DNA of 64,000 bases from Vicia villosa (GCF_029867415.1 NC_081183.1:55626336-55690335), one strand, 5' to 3'; shown: positions 11,174-23,928, numbered from the stretch's first letter. Notes: generated from the sequence alone by a model not told the origin. A program made the numbers and translations.

Positions 11174-11189
11174 GGCCCCCGTGGGGGCC
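11174..11189 (+). other. GC-rich hairpin in the leader
   Basis: GGCCCCC-GT-GGGGGCC forms a 7-base-pair stem about 130 bases downstream of the primer site, where retroelements often keep packaging or dimerisation structures. The surroundings are AT-rich. Function is inferred only from position. Confidence 0.5.
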
Positions 11190-11529
11190 ACATATTTTTC
11201 TGTTTGTCTTTGCAGATGGGGGGTTTTGTGAGGTAAAAGGCCCACTACCCAGGCCAGTGACACATAGGATTAGCGCTTGCTATGACCGAGATTGACATGG
11301 GGTACCACAACTGGGCGAGGTTATTTCATGGAACACTGTGTCTGGCACGCTTGTTGCCTCAAACACTTTGTACCCCATGGGAACTGTAGACCCTAGTGAC
11401 CATTAGGGACCACTTGTCCGTGTCTAGACTACATACCCGTGAGATTGGGGTGGGACAGGAAACTTGACCTTCATCACACCCGGATTTCTGCCATTCAATA
11501 AAAGGCGTCAAACCTTTGATCCTGGGACA

Positions 11530-11834
11530 TTTGACTTATACAGAAGTTCTACATCAGTTATCTATCAGAATCAACGTCGAACCTCTGAATCTGGAGGATT
11601 CGACCTCATTTGACTTATACAGAAGCTCTACATCAGTTATCTATCAGAATCAACGTCGAACCTCTGAATCTGGAGGATTCGACTTCATTTGACTTATACA
11701 GAAGTTCTACATCAGTTATATATCAGAATCAACGTCGAACCTCTGAATCTGGAGAGTTCGACCATCTTTGACTTATGCACAAGATATTTATCCAGAAAGC
11801 AACGTCGAACCTCTAAATCTGGAGGATCCGACCT
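11530..11834 (+). repeat. 79-base minisatellite in the leader
   Basis: Copies begin TTTGACTTAT at 11530, 11609, 11688 and 11767 (period 79). Each includes the words CTACATCAGTTAT and AACGTCGAACCTCT. The fourth copy is diverged and slightly short. Confidence 0.85.
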
Positions 11835-14144
11835 TAGTTTATGACCATGAGAAGCTGTTATCCAAGAGGCCTTGATCCTTGATCCTGATTTATGCTGCAT
11901 TTGCATTATCATTAACATTTTTGCATCCATGCATGTGCATCCATGGTTACCAAGACTCTTACACTCTTCCTCTCCATCAGATCAGTCAAGACGATTCCTC
12001 CACACCGATATCTGACAAGAGCTCACAGAAGAAGAATCATGGGGGATTATAAACAAGATCAAGCTACTATCAAAGAATCTCATGCCTCCTCATGGGGCAC
12101 CTTCCACCAATGGAGCCTAAAGACTTTGTGTTTGTAAGAGAACATTTCATTTACATCATAATAAGGTCAATCTTGCCATTGTTTAGACTTCTCAAGCATT
12201 TTCAACTGTATTACTTTTGTTGTTATCAAGTACTTCTCATTGTAAGAAACTCATTCTGTTTGAATAAATAAAAATAATGCAATATACATGTTTTTCTCAA
12301 ATCATTTCATCTTTGTCATTATGTTCATTGATATTCAACTCATTTGTCTTAAGCAACTAAAAAAGGAGAATGATGAAAATCAAAAAAATACATGCACTAC
12401 TAACTGTATGCTTTTGGAACAAAGATCCTGCTGACGATGTACAGGCATTATTTCAATTCCTAAACACCGGAGTTATAAGGGAGTGAAACCCTCGTCAACC
12501 CCTTTGAGCCTAAGGAGTAGTAGTTTCTTTTCAAAAAAATACAAAACCCTCAATCTTAACCACGGGCAGGGTAGTCTTCAGTTATTGCGACCGAGCACTC
12601 AACTTTCAGGTATTCTATCAGAGGATCAATCATATCTCAGATCTCACAACAAAAAAGGAAGAGCACAATCCACAATGGATGTCTCCCATTCACTATGAAG
12701 AAGGCAGTCACAACCTTTTCATCAAGTCAATCACCAAAGTCATACAACTTGTTCCCGAACGAGACAAAAAAGAATGAAAAGAAAGTTATGAATCATGATC
12801 AAAAAAAAAGGAAAGAAACAATAGCCCGTTAAGTCAAAAAGAAAAGAAAAGCTTTGAAGCAAATGACTTAGGCAAAAATTAGGGCATATCCCGCTGGACA
12901 ACGAAATCCAAAGTCAAAAGAAACTTTTTGTCCAGGCAAAAGTTAGGGAAAGCAAAAGAAAAATCCTCCAAGGGACAAGTTGTTGTGACCATCAACAAAA
13001 GTACCAAAGGGTGACTGCCGCTTCCGTCAAAGCCATAAAGGATCCTCATCCATCACAATCCTTTCTGAAAGGTGAATACTCGTGTCAAACTAGCTGAACT
13101 TAGGACTGGAGGACATCACGAAGAGGGGTGGGTTAAGTAGAATTTGAGCCTTTATCCTTTGTTTCTCAAACCATGAACCCGGCCATGTTACAACCCTCAA
13201 AAGTCCTAATTGAAGTAGGGTTCGTTCCGAAAGCATACAAACTGTAAAATCATGTCAAACTGACTCCTAATGTTGTTGTGTCATTGGTGTTAGTATCCGT
13301 ACAACATTTTGACAAATAAAACTTTTCTTTAAGATTAACATGTTCATTGCATTCTCATTATCTTTTTCAAAACAGAATTGTCTCTAAACTTGAAAATAAG
13401 TACTTGATACCAAGGAAAGTTCAACGTTGAAATTCCATCAAGTAATCTTACAAAGGCAAAGGTTGTTCATCTACTAAGCAAATATCTGAAGAATCCATTT
13501 GGTGGAAGAGTTCCTTTCAATCTGGGGCATTCATTCTATGATCAACACTGGGGCAGACCATTGCAAATCTCCATGATTCAAGTATTATCAAAATTCTATC
13601 TCATAAGATCATACAAGCTGGGGCATGCCAATAATAATTCATCTCTCCATCTTCAATCAAGTGTCAGATATCGAGATAGGTGTCGAGGAGTCAAGCTAAA
13701 CACCTCACCTTCACAAGGGCTATCCTTCAAGCTATGACCTTTCCACAAAGGCAGTTCTCCATTATCCATATCCTGGAAACCATCATTCCATTCATAATCA
13801 TACATACATCATGCATATCATCACATTCTCATTAGCATATCTCCCTCAATAATCCAATCATCAACAAATCAGGGGCATCCACCCCACCTTGATTCTCAAA
13901 CAGAGTTTCAAAACTCCGCTTAATCTATTCCACACAAAGCAGAAACCCTAATCAATCAGTACACTGCATATAGAATTCATTGCATTGCATCCCCAGGAGT
14001 GCAAAAAATAAATCAAACATTGCATATGAAGCATAAGCCAAGTTACTCATCAGATGAGGTTCCTACAAAGCATTCAATTGATATTCCACTGGATCACTCA
14101 GAGTTACCATTGTGGTGTCATCTCCCAAAGTCAATCATGTTATC
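11835..14144 (+). other. Non-coding interior of the Tat element
   Basis: I see no gag-pol remnant on either strand. A-rich tracts lie around 12760-12990. Short frames such as 12483-12698 and 13999-14265 have no recognisable domain. In LARD-type elements this part serves only as template RNA. Confidence 0.6.
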
Positions 14145-15310
14145 CCCTTTTCAACCCAGAGTTGATGTTTTTGTGTTCAATCCAGAGTTGATTCCTTGTC
14201 TCTTCCCACTCAACCCAGAGTTGACGGTTATCTCTTGTTTCTTTTCCCACTCAACCCAGAGTTGACGGTTATCTTTTATTCAACCCAGAGTTGATCCCTT
14301 GTCTTTTCCCTCTCACCCAGAGTTGAGGGATATTTCTTATTGTTTCTTTTCCCCACTCAACCCAGAGTTGACAGTTATCTTTTCTTTTTCCCACTCAACC
14401 CAGAGTTGACGGTTATTTTCTTTCTTTCCCACTCAACTCAGAGTTGACGGTTATTTCTTATTGTTTCTTTTCCCACTCAACCCAGAGTTGACGGTCATCC
14501 TTTATTCAATCCAGAATTGATTCTTTCCCACTCAACCCAGAGTTGACGGTCATCCTTTATTCAATCCAGAATTGATTCTTTCCCAATCAACCCAGAGTTG
14601 ACAGTTATCCTTTATTCAATCCAGAATTGATTTCTTCTTTTCCCTCTCAACCCAGAGTTGACGGTTATTTTTCCACCTTTCCCGCTCAACCCAGAGTTGA
14701 CGGTTATCCCTTTTTCAACCCAGAGTTGATGTTTTTGTGTTCAACCCAGAGTTGGCGGTTATCTTTTATTCAAACCCAGAGTTGATCGCTTTCCCACTCA
14801 ACCCAGATTTGACGGTTATCTCTTTTCTTCCTCACCCAACCCAGAGTTGACAGTTATCCTTTGTCTTTTCCCACTCAACCCAGAGTTGACGGTTATTTCT
14901 CATTGTTTCTTTTCCCACTCAACCCAGAGTTGACGGTTATCTCTTGTCTTTCCCACTCAACCCAGAGTTGACGGTTATTCCTAATTATTCATCTTTCCTC
15001 TTTCAACCCAGAGTTGAATTACTTTCTCTCAACCCAGAGTTGATGTCTATCTCTTGTTTTCAACCCAGAGTTGATTTTCTTTCCTTCTTTCTCAACCCAA
15101 AGTTGATACCTATATCTTGTCCCACTAATACTGATTTCCCTTTTCTTTCTCAATCCAGAGTTGATGCTGACCTCTTATTCAACCCCGAGTTGACTTCCCT
15201 TTATTCTTCGACCCAGAGTTGACCCACCTTTCTTTTTCAACCCAGAGTTGATGTTTATTTGATTTCTAACCCAGAGTTAATTTGATCAATCCAGAATTGA
15301 TACATTCTTC
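14145..15310 (+). repeat. Hairpin minisatellite upstream of the polypurine tract
   Basis: About 35 imperfect copies of TCAACCCAGAGTTGA, with spacers of about 12-45 bases that often read CGGTTAT and TTTCCCAC. The core is an inverted repeat (TCAAC/GTTGA around a 5-base loop), and a common variant, TCAATCCAGAATTGA, keeps the pairing. The block occupies the 3' UTR, a region known in Tat/Ogre elements to be hypervariable and to generate tandem repeats. Confidence 0.88.
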
Positions 15311-15453
15311 CTCAATGGAGTTGACACCATCTCTTCCTCAGTGGATCCTATCTCTCACAAGGCAAATTTTCAGGTTCACTTGATATTTAATCTTCTTCCA
15401 CCTTGAATGCTCGAAAGGCTAGCGCCAATCTCACTTTCAGGTTCAAGACGATT

Positions 15454-15466
15454 AAATAGGGGCAGC
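15454..15466 (+). other. Polypurine tract of the Tat element
   Basis: AAATAGGGGCAGC lies directly before the 3' LTR start at 15467. The G-rich run in this position primes plus-strand synthesis in LTR elements and fixes the orientation as plus. Confidence 0.7.
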
Positions 15467-18400
15467 TGTTGCACCCCAAAATTTGCCCATCTAATCTTAC
15501 TTCTAACTGGCTTAAGCATTGCATTCATCTGCATACATTCATCAAGTCATTCAACATTCAGGCTTTATCAATCAATAAATCAGGTAGAGGATCAAAGATC
15601 TTGTTGACTTGGAAGTCATTATTGCTTAAGAATATTTATCTATATTCAAAGGTTATTCAAGGAGTATACCTTACTCAAGTTGATTTAAGATTGAATTAAG
15701 GGTTTCATAGAAGAGGAGAATTAATTGAGAATTTGTTCCTTGAAATTCAAGTGGATTCGAGCTCAAAGAATATCATAATGAATTAGAGTTCTTAAGAATT
15801 TGTATGTGATTTCCTGAGAAACAAGTTACTTGAAACTTAAAGCATATGACATGTACAAGGATATTCAAGCATGTTCATTCATTCAAGAGTTATTCAACAC
15901 TATTACAAGACAAGTTCATTTCCAAAGTTCCAGTCAATATTTACCTTAGGTTGTTATCTATTACAATGTTCATCACCCAAAATCTTATTACAAAATAACA
16001 AAACTACACAAAACTTTCTCTCTGCCTATTGTTCTAATCCTAAACTTCCATCAATGGTGTTTGCTTCCTTGATTCCATCTTGTAAACTTTCTCTTCAAAG
16101 CTTCAAGCCATGTCTCATTCAACCAAACCATCCCTGTGCACACACAATTCAGAATTGCATCCAAATCTACACAAAAACAAAGCAAGTCAGCCCTGCATAA
16201 ATTCTCACACTTACATATATTCAACACAAAACCGAAATCCAATCACAACACATCAGCCAAGCAAAACCAGTCCCTTAACTATTCCCTAACCGTCATAACA
16301 GTTCCTCTAAAAACCTATAACAGTTAGCAATTAACAGTTAACCTTGACTAAGCACTAACAGAATATTCAAACACCTCCTAACTATCTTTTGCTAACCTTT
16401 CACAAACAAATAACAAACTCCCTAACTGTCATAACTAACCTAACAACATAACCAACTAACACATAACAGAATCCTAACTGATTCCTAACTACCACAATTA
16501 CTAACACACTCATAACAGAAGATACCAGAGATAACAGAAAGAGTGTGGAGGGAGACACTCACCTATATAATCAGAACTACCAGAATTCAGAAGTCCTCAA
16601 CCATTTTTCCCAGTCTCCATTGATCTTCATCTCTCCATTCCTCCTCCATAATTCTTCACCTTCCACAAAATCTTCAATCCTCTCTTCCATCCACCATTCT
16701 TCATCTTCATCATACGTTCTGAACCGCACTCCATCTTTGAACCATCTCCATAAACTCCATACTTCAGTCTTCAATCTCTCTGCATCAATCACACAATTCA
16801 AAGCCTCCACCTTCTTCAATCAACAATCTCCAAAAACTCAAAAGAATCGCAAGAACAACCTTCAATCTCCCGCGTCTAATTCAACATTCTTCAGCATCAT
16901 CTTCCCTCAATTTCGCAACGCAACAACAACACAAAGTTCATAGAAAAGAAACAAATAGCGAAAGAACCAGAAGAAAAAAGCATGAAATTCAACAAGAACA
17001 GAAAGAAGAAGAATCGAGAACAAGAGTGAGCTCGGAGCGCGCATTACCTGAAGTACTCGTCGTCGGCGTTTTCGTATCGGTCTCAGATTGAAGTTTAACT
17101 CTTCGCATCAAGCTGGATAAAGCTTCACTTCTGATATTCTATTCGTTTCACGCGCGCCTTCAAATCCAGGTAAGTCTTCAAATGTTCCTTTCTTCTTCAT
17201 CTTCTTCTACGTTCTTGACGTTACAATATAAATGTTGCTTCACTGAGTAGAATCCCTAAGGTGCTGAGATTCAATTGAGCATGAGAGACATTCGATTTAG
17301 CTTTTAGGATTTTGATCTATTCCGGTGTTGAGGGTTAAAGGATAAACGAGGAATTGAAGAAAAATAAGGTTAGAAATGGATTCGAGAGGGAGAAAGTGAG
17401 ATGATGTTGTTCACGGCGGAGGAGAGATCGGAGAAGCTCGCCGGAAATCGCGAGAGCGAGAGACGAGAGGAAGAGAGGTTAGGGGAGAGTCTGAACGTGA
17501 GAGTTGAATCGTCCTAAACAAACCCTATTCCCCTTTCAATTTTTCCTTTTTAATTAATCTTTATTTTTCTTTTAATTTATTTTTGGATGATTAAAGAAAA
17601 TAAGATAAAACGAATTGGATCATAAAATCTGCACAGAACAAAACGCTTCTCGGGCCTTACTGCTCTTTGCACCCCCTTAGGCCCACGTATCTTTTTCTTT
17701 TATTACAAAAAGTCTGAAAACAATTCATTCTAGGCCTGTTCGCTATTCACACCTCTCCCTAAGGCCCATGTTGTTTTTGGCAATTCTGAACAGCAATGAA
17801 ACTTTCTGGGCCAGACTCAGTGGGCTCAGCGCCCTTACTCCTTACACCTTGCAATTCAGGCATGCACCCCTGTTCACATTTTTATTTTAGATTTTATTAG
17901 TTTTTTTACCATTTTTCTTTTAGGTGATAAAAACTAATTTTTCCTATCATTCTTAGACTTTTAGCATAATTTTTGTACATATAAAATAATCATAAAAAAT
18001 ATTAGTTTTTAGGCTATTTGTTTTTTAGTCTTTTTACTTGAATTGTAATTCAATTTCTCCCATAAAAATCAACATAAAAATAATAGTACTTTTAATTCAC
18101 TTTTGTGCTATATTTTGACTTGTTCTATTTCATGCTCTTGTACTATTTTCATATATCCTACTTATGACTTATAATCGTGACTTTATTTTCATGTCTCCTT
18201 TAATCCTAACCTTAGGTAGAAACCATGATAACATTAGGTAGAAATTCCCTTCATACTTAGGCTATTTTATTTTCCTTTTCGACTTTAAAACACTTAACAA
18301 ATGCTTGATTTTAATTCCCTTAAAAGATACAAAGAAAACACCTAAAAAATGACTAATAAATGCTTGACTAATAAAAAGGGAATGGAAGCTTGAATCTCCC

Positions 18401-19092
18401 TTGCTTAAGGGAATCATTCGAGTGCTTGGATCTCCCTTGCTTAAGGGTACCATTCAAGCGTAAGTTCCCAACTTCTAAAAAACACAAACCAAAGAGTAAC
18501 TCGAGTTTCCCTTGCTTAAGGGATTTCCTCGAAACGCTCAAAGTCTCTCTTTATCTCGCCTCCGAGGCATTCTTTCCCTTAATCGGACATGTTGCTTCCT
18601 TTCGATCGCAGACTGGTAACGCATAAGACTCCACTCAACGAGGTGCTATCCTGACGCTAGATTTCGAATGTAACTCCGTCCACTAAAAAACACAAAAACA
18701 AACAAAAACTAAAGAGCCGAACTACGGCGCTCTGATTCCTGAAAAAGGATACGTAGGCATTAGGTCGCGGGGCCTAAGCGAGCACAACTATTTATAAACC
18801 TTATTTTCCCCGTGTTTCTTCTTCTTTCATTTGCATGCATTCCCTTAGTAATTAAGCTTTAGATCTACACACCCTTTAGATAGCAACAAACATAGGTGGA
18901 TACCATCGAGTACGATGGGCGTGAGGGATGCTAGTACCTTCCCCTCGCGTAACCGACTCCCGTACCTAGTTCTCTGGTCGAAAGACCTTTTCTTATCCTT
19001 TCTTTATTCTAGGTTTTCTGATATTCCTTTCCCTCTTTGGGATAAATATATTGGTGGCGACTCTGTTGTTCATATTTCGCGAGCGTGCGACA
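15467..19092 (+). repeat. 3' LTR of the non-coding Tat element
   Basis: 3626 bases, TG...CA bounded. It keeps the 331-base segment (about 17707-18037) lost from the 5' LTR, so it represents the longer, probably original, form. It ends at 19092, followed by the target duplication AATGT. Confidence 0.93.
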
Positions 19093-21004
19093 AATGTAAG
19101 ATAGGATTCTTTGATAAACATATAGCAGATGTATTATCACAGAAGATAGGAATGTTACTCTCATATATTTGATAATCTTCTAGCTGACTCTTCATCCAGA
19201 GCATTTGTGTGCTACACCCAGCAGCAGCAACATATTCTGCTTCAGTTGTTGAGAGGGCTATGGTAGCTTGCTTTTTGCTGTACCAGGAGATCAAATGACT
19301 TCCAAGAAATTGACAACTTCCAGAAGTACTCTTCCTTTCAATTCTATCTCCAGCATAGTCAGCATCACAAAATCCTACTAAGTTGTATTCTTTAGATCTT
19401 CTGTAGACTAAACCAACATTAGTAGTACCTTTCAGATACCTCAGAATTCTCTTAACAGCAGTTAAGTGAGATTCTCTAGGATCTGATTGGAATCTAGCAC
19501 ACAAACAAACACTGAAAAGAATGTCAGGTCTAGAAGAAGTTAAATATAGAAGAGATCCAATCATACCTCTGTACAACTTCTAATCTACCTTCTTACTTAC
19601 CTCATCCTTACCTAGAACACACGTTGGATGCATAGGAGTTTTGGCTTCTTTGCTTTCAGAAAGATTAAACTTCTTCAGAAGTTCTTTCACATACTTCGTT
19701 TGATGAATATAAGTTCCATCAGAAGTTTGATTGATTTGAATCCCAAGAAAATACTTGAGTTCACCCATCATACTCATTTCAAATTCAGCCTGCATAGACT
19801 TAGCAAATTCCTTTCCAAGTGAAGCATTAGATGTTCCAAAGATAATATCATCAACATAGATTTGACAAATTAAGATATCCTTCTTAGACGTTTTACAGAA
19901 AAAGGTTGTATCCACTTGTCCTCTAGGGAAACCATTGTTTAGAAGGAAAGAACTTAATCTCTCATACCAAGCTCTAGGAGCTTGCTTCAATCCATACAAT
20001 GATTTCTTAAGTTTGAAAACATGTTCTGGAGACTTAGAGTCTTCAAAACCAGGAGGTTGGTGGACATAGACTTCCTCATCTATATAGCCATTTAAGAAGG
20101 CACTCTTAACATCCATCTGATATAGAGTGATGTTATGTTGAGTGGCAAAAGAAATTAATAAGTGAATAGATTCTAACCTGGCCACTGGTGCAAAGGTTTC
20201 TGTATAGTCAATTCCTTCTTGTTGACTATAACCCTGAGCCACCAGTCTGGCTTTGTTTCTTACCACTTCTCCTTTTTCACTTAGCTTGTTTCTGAACACC
20301 CACTTTGTACCAATGATGTTGAATCCTTTTGGTCTAGGAACCAAATCCCATACATCATTCCTTGTAAACTGATTTAATTCTTCTTGCATGGCAATTATCC
20401 AGTCTGGATCTTCTAGAGCTTGATCAACAGAAGTTTGCTCGATCAAAGAAACAAGACTTAATTGACATTCATCATTGTTCTTAAGGAATGCTCTTGTTCT
20501 GATAGGATCATCTTTCTTTCCAAGGATCACATCTTCTGAGTGAGCTGAGGTGAGTCTAGAATATTTTTTGACTGTTGGCTCTTCAGAAATTCTGAGATTC
20601 TCTAAAGATGCAACAACTTGATCTTCTGATTCTTTGCTTCTGATATTTCCAGCTTCTGAAACTTTGCTTCTTGGTTCTACAGCTTCTGATATGTCAATAT
20701 CTATATCTGCAAAATTCTCAAACTGCTTTGGCTTTTCAAGACCAAGCTTATCATTAAATCTGATATTGATTGATTCTTCTACAACCAATGTTTCAGTATT
20801 GTATACTCTGTAGCCTTTAGAGCGTTCAGAATATCTAAGAAGAAAACTTTTTTGTGCCTTAGAATAAAACTTACCAAGATGATCTTTAGTATTCAGAATA
20901 AAACACACACATCCAAAAGGATGAAAGTATGAAATGTTGGGCTTTCTGTTCTTCCACAGTTCATAAGGAGTCTTATTTAGAATAGGTCTTATAGAGATTC
21001 TATT
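19093..21004 (-). pseudogene. Sirevirus reverse transcriptase and RNase H (interrupted)
   Basis: Minus-strand continuation of pol after the stop at 21007-21005. Recognisable Ty1/copia blocks in order: the integrase C-terminal end, KWVFRNKLSEKGEV and KARLVAQGYSQQ, QMDVKSAFLNG, the catalytic YVDD (19847-19858), SLYGLKQAPRAWY, the RNase H start FCDADYAGD and LSTTEAEY. One further in-frame TAG sits at 19582-19580, between reverse transcriptase and RNase H. The frame is cut at 19092/19093 by the Tat insertion and resumes at 7728. Inactive as it stands. Confidence 0.9.
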
Positions 21005-22048
21005 CTAAATATAACATGCAGTGTTTATTGCTTCTGCCCAGAAGTGCTTAGCCATATTGGTCTCATTGATCATGGTTCTGGCCATTTCTTGCAGAGTCCT
21101 ATTCTTTCGCTCTACAACTCCATTTTGCTGTGGAGTTCTAGGGCAAGAGAAATCATGGGCAATACCATTTTCTTTGAAGAACTCCTCAAAGAATCTGTTC
21201 TCAAATTCGCCACCATGATCACTTCTGACCTTTATGATTTTGCACTCCTTCTCAGATTGGATCTGAGTGCAGAATTCAAAGAACACTGAATGAGACTCAT
21301 CCTTGTGTTTTAAGAACTTTACCCATGTCCAGCGGCTATAATCATCTATGATGACTAATCCATATTTCTTCCCTCTGACAGATGTTGTTTTGACTGGTCC
21401 AAACAGATCAATGTGTAGAAGTTCTAACGGCCTTGAGGAAGAGACAACATTCTTAGATTTGAATGTAGGTTTGGAGAACTTGCCCTTCTGACATGCTTCA
21501 CAAAGAGCATCTGATTTGTATTTCAGATTTGGGAGTCCTCTGACCAGATTTAGTTTGTTAATCTGAGAAATCTTTCTCAAACTAGCACGTCCTAATCTTC
21601 TGTGCCAGACCCATTGCTCTTCAGAAACAAACATAAGGCAAGTCACCTTCTCCTTCTCAAGATCTGAAAGATCAATCTTATGAATGTTGTTCTTTCTCTT
21701 GCCTATAAATAGGATTGAGCCATCCTTTTGACTTATAGCCTTGCAAGACTTTTGATTGAAGATTATATCATAACCATTGTCACTTAATTGACTTATGAAC
21801 AATAAGTTATGCGTTAATCCTTCTACAAGAAGTACATTAGTTATGGAAGGAGAGTTACCAATACTTATGGTTCCAGAGCCAATAATCTTGCCCTTCTGAT
21901 CTCCTCCAAACTTGACTTCTCCACCAGATTTAAGCTCCAGGTCTTGGAACATAGACCTTCTTCCCGTCATGTGTCGCGAGCACCCAGAGTCCAGGTACCA
22001 TGACATTTTGTGCTTTGTCTTCTTTGCTGCTAAGGATATCTGCAACAT
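21005..22048 (-). pseudogene. Sirevirus protease and integrase
   Basis: The minus-strand frame starts with the protease active-site block WYLDSGCSRHMTG. Integrase follows: zinc-binding region WHRRLGR...CEACQKGK, then catalytic D in LLHIDLFGP, D in VRSDHGGEF and E in NGVVERKNRT. The HHCC finger normally ends its His pair in LGH; here the second His is Arg (LGR). The frame ends in TAG at 21007-21005, and the same frame continues below it. It is joined upstream to the gag linker by a frameshift near 22050-22090. Confidence 0.9.
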
Positions 22049-22751
22049 AAATTATCTTCTCCTTAGGTACCCACAGTTTCTTGGGTCCTTTCTTGTTAGT
22101 TTTCCTCAAGTTCTGATTGAACTTGGGTTTAGCATGATAATTAATAGGAGGAATAGCATGATATTCTTTAGGTTTGGCAGCATGATATTTTTTAGGTTGT
22201 GTCACATGCTTCTTGGTGTGTGTAGTGTGAAAACTTTGTGCATGTGAGGTGAGCCTAATATCATGTGAGTGACCATATTTGAACTGATCATACAGTGGCT
22301 TGTATGTGATTTTCAAATCATCAACAGGTTCAAATTTATGTGAGGTATCACCCTCATAGCCAAAACCAAACCTTTTGTTTCCAGAAACACCATATATCAT
22401 AGAAGCAAGATGACTTCTGCCAATACTTCTAGATAGGAACTTTCTGAAGCTCGAGTCATATTCTTTCAGAATATGATTGAGACTAGGAATGGATTTTTCT
22501 GATTCAGAAGGAGATCCAACATCTTTAGATAATTTTAAAACTTTTTCCTTCAATTCATAATTTTCAACTTCCAGCTTCTTAGTTTCAAATTCAAATTGCT
22601 TTTTCAGCTTTTTGTATTTGATACTAAGATGAGCCTTGAGTTCCAGAAGTTCAGTTAAACTGGAAACTAACTCTTCTCTAGATAGTTCAGAAAATACCTC
22701 TTTAGAATCTGATTCTGATGTAGATTCTGATCCATCATTCATTGTGGCCAT
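22049..22751 (-). pseudogene. Sirevirus gag-protease linker
   Basis: Minus-strand frame between gag and protease. It contains a long coiled-coil-like stretch (LTELLELKAHLSIKYKKLKK onward), then a His/Lys-rich part with repeated KxYHA motifs, then WVPKEKIIYVADIL. This long linker is typical of legume Sireviruses. It is in a different frame from gag (shift near 22751-22790) and from protease (shift near 22050-22090), so at least two indels have accumulated. Confidence 0.7.
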
Positions 22752-23842
22752 CAGTGCAAAGTTAGCTTGCTCGCTTCAGAGTCTGATTCTGATTCAGAAT
22801 CATCCCATGTTGCCATAAGACCCTTCTTCTTATGAAACTTCTTTTGGGGATTCTCCTTCTGAAGTTTTGGACATTTATTCTTGAAGTGTCCAGGCTCATT
22901 GCACTTATAGCAGATGACCTTCTTCTTGTCAGATCTTCTGCCACCAGAAGATTCTCCTCTTTCAAACTTCTTTGAGCTTCTGAAACTCTTGAACTTCCTT
23001 TGCTTGCTCTTCCAGAGTTGGTTCACCCTTCTGGAGATCATGGACAGTTCATCTTCTTCTTCTGATTCTGATTCTTCAGAATCTACTTCTTCAGCCTGAA
23101 AAGCGTTAGTGCATTTTTTAAAATTAGATTTTAATGCAATAGACTTACCTTTCTTCTGAGGCTCATTTGCATCCAGCTCTATCTCATGGCTTCTCAAGGC
23201 ACTGATTAGCTCTTCCAAAGAAACCTCATTCGGAATCTTTGCAATCTTGAATGCAGTCACCATTGGACCCCATCTTCTGGGCAAGCTTCTGATGATCTTC
23301 TTTACATGATCAGCCTTGGTGTAGCCTTTGTCCAAAACTCTTAATCCAGCAGTTAGCGTTTGAAATCTTGAGAACATCTTCTCAATATTTTCATCATCCT
23401 CCATCTTGAAGGCTTCATATTTCTGGATTAGAGCAAGAGCTTTGGTCTCCTTGACTTGAGCATTTCCTTCATGGGTCATTTTCAATTACTCATATATATC
23501 ACGGGCAGTTTCCCTGTTAGATATCTTCTCATACTCAGCTTGAGAGATAGCATTCAGCAAAACAGTCCTACATTTATGATGATTTTTGAAAAGCTTCTTT
23601 TGATCATCATTTATTTCTTGTCTTGTAAGCCTTACGCCAGTAGCTTTCACTGGATGTTTGTAACCATCCATCAGAAGATCCCATAAGTCACCATCTAGAC
23701 CGAGGAAGTAACTTTCAAGTTTATCTTTCCAGTATTCAAAGTTTTCACCATCAAATACTGGTGGTCTAGTATAACCATTGTTACCATTTCCATTGTATTG
23801 CTCAGCAGAGCCAGATGTAGATGTAGGTTCTTTACCAGCCAT
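22751..23842 (-). pseudogene. gag: Sirevirus gag with zinc knuckle
   Basis: Starts at ATG 23842 (MAGKEPTSTSG). The N-terminal block TRPPVFDGENFEYWKDKLES matches copia-type gag. An in-frame TAA at 23488-23486 cuts residue 119; the same frame then runs on through ADHVKKIIRSLPRRW, acidic SEESESEEED and the zinc knuckle CYKCNEPGHFKNKC (C-x2-C-x4-H-x4-C). It leaves frame near 22751-22790. Confidence 0.88.
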
Positions 23843-23914
23843 CTTTTACTAAAGCGTTTTTCTCTTCCTGAATCTTTTCTAAACACGATTAAGTGCTTGC
23901 ACCTTAGAACCGGC

Positions 23915-23926
23915 GCTCTGATGCCA
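23915..23926 (-). other. Sirevirus primer binding site, initiator Met-tRNA type
   Basis: The minus strand reads TGGCATCAGAGC two bases after the LTR end (23929). It differs at one base from the usual plant copia site TGGTATCAGAGC. About 70 bases separate it from the gag ATG. Confidence 0.8.
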
Positions 23927-23928
23927 AT

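Larger units (their letters stand above)
7729..19092 (+). mobile_element. Complete non-coding Tat-type LTR element (LARD-like)
   Basis: Two long LTRs (7729-11022 and 15467-19092), both starting TGTTGCACCCC and ending GCGTGCGACA, flank a 4.4 kb interior with a primer site at its left end and a polypurine tract at its right end. The element is bounded by a perfect 5-base duplication, AATGT at 7724-7728 and 19093-19097. I found no gag, protease, integrase or reverse transcriptase, so it must have moved using enzymes of an autonomous partner. Roughly 40 substitutions by eye separate the LTRs (a little over 1 percent), implying a fairly young insertion. Confidence 0.93.

Noticed and set aside
14145..15310. 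CRISPR-like regular repeats
   Set aside because: Repeats are imperfect with variable, similar spacers, and lie inside a plant LTR element; it is a minisatellite.
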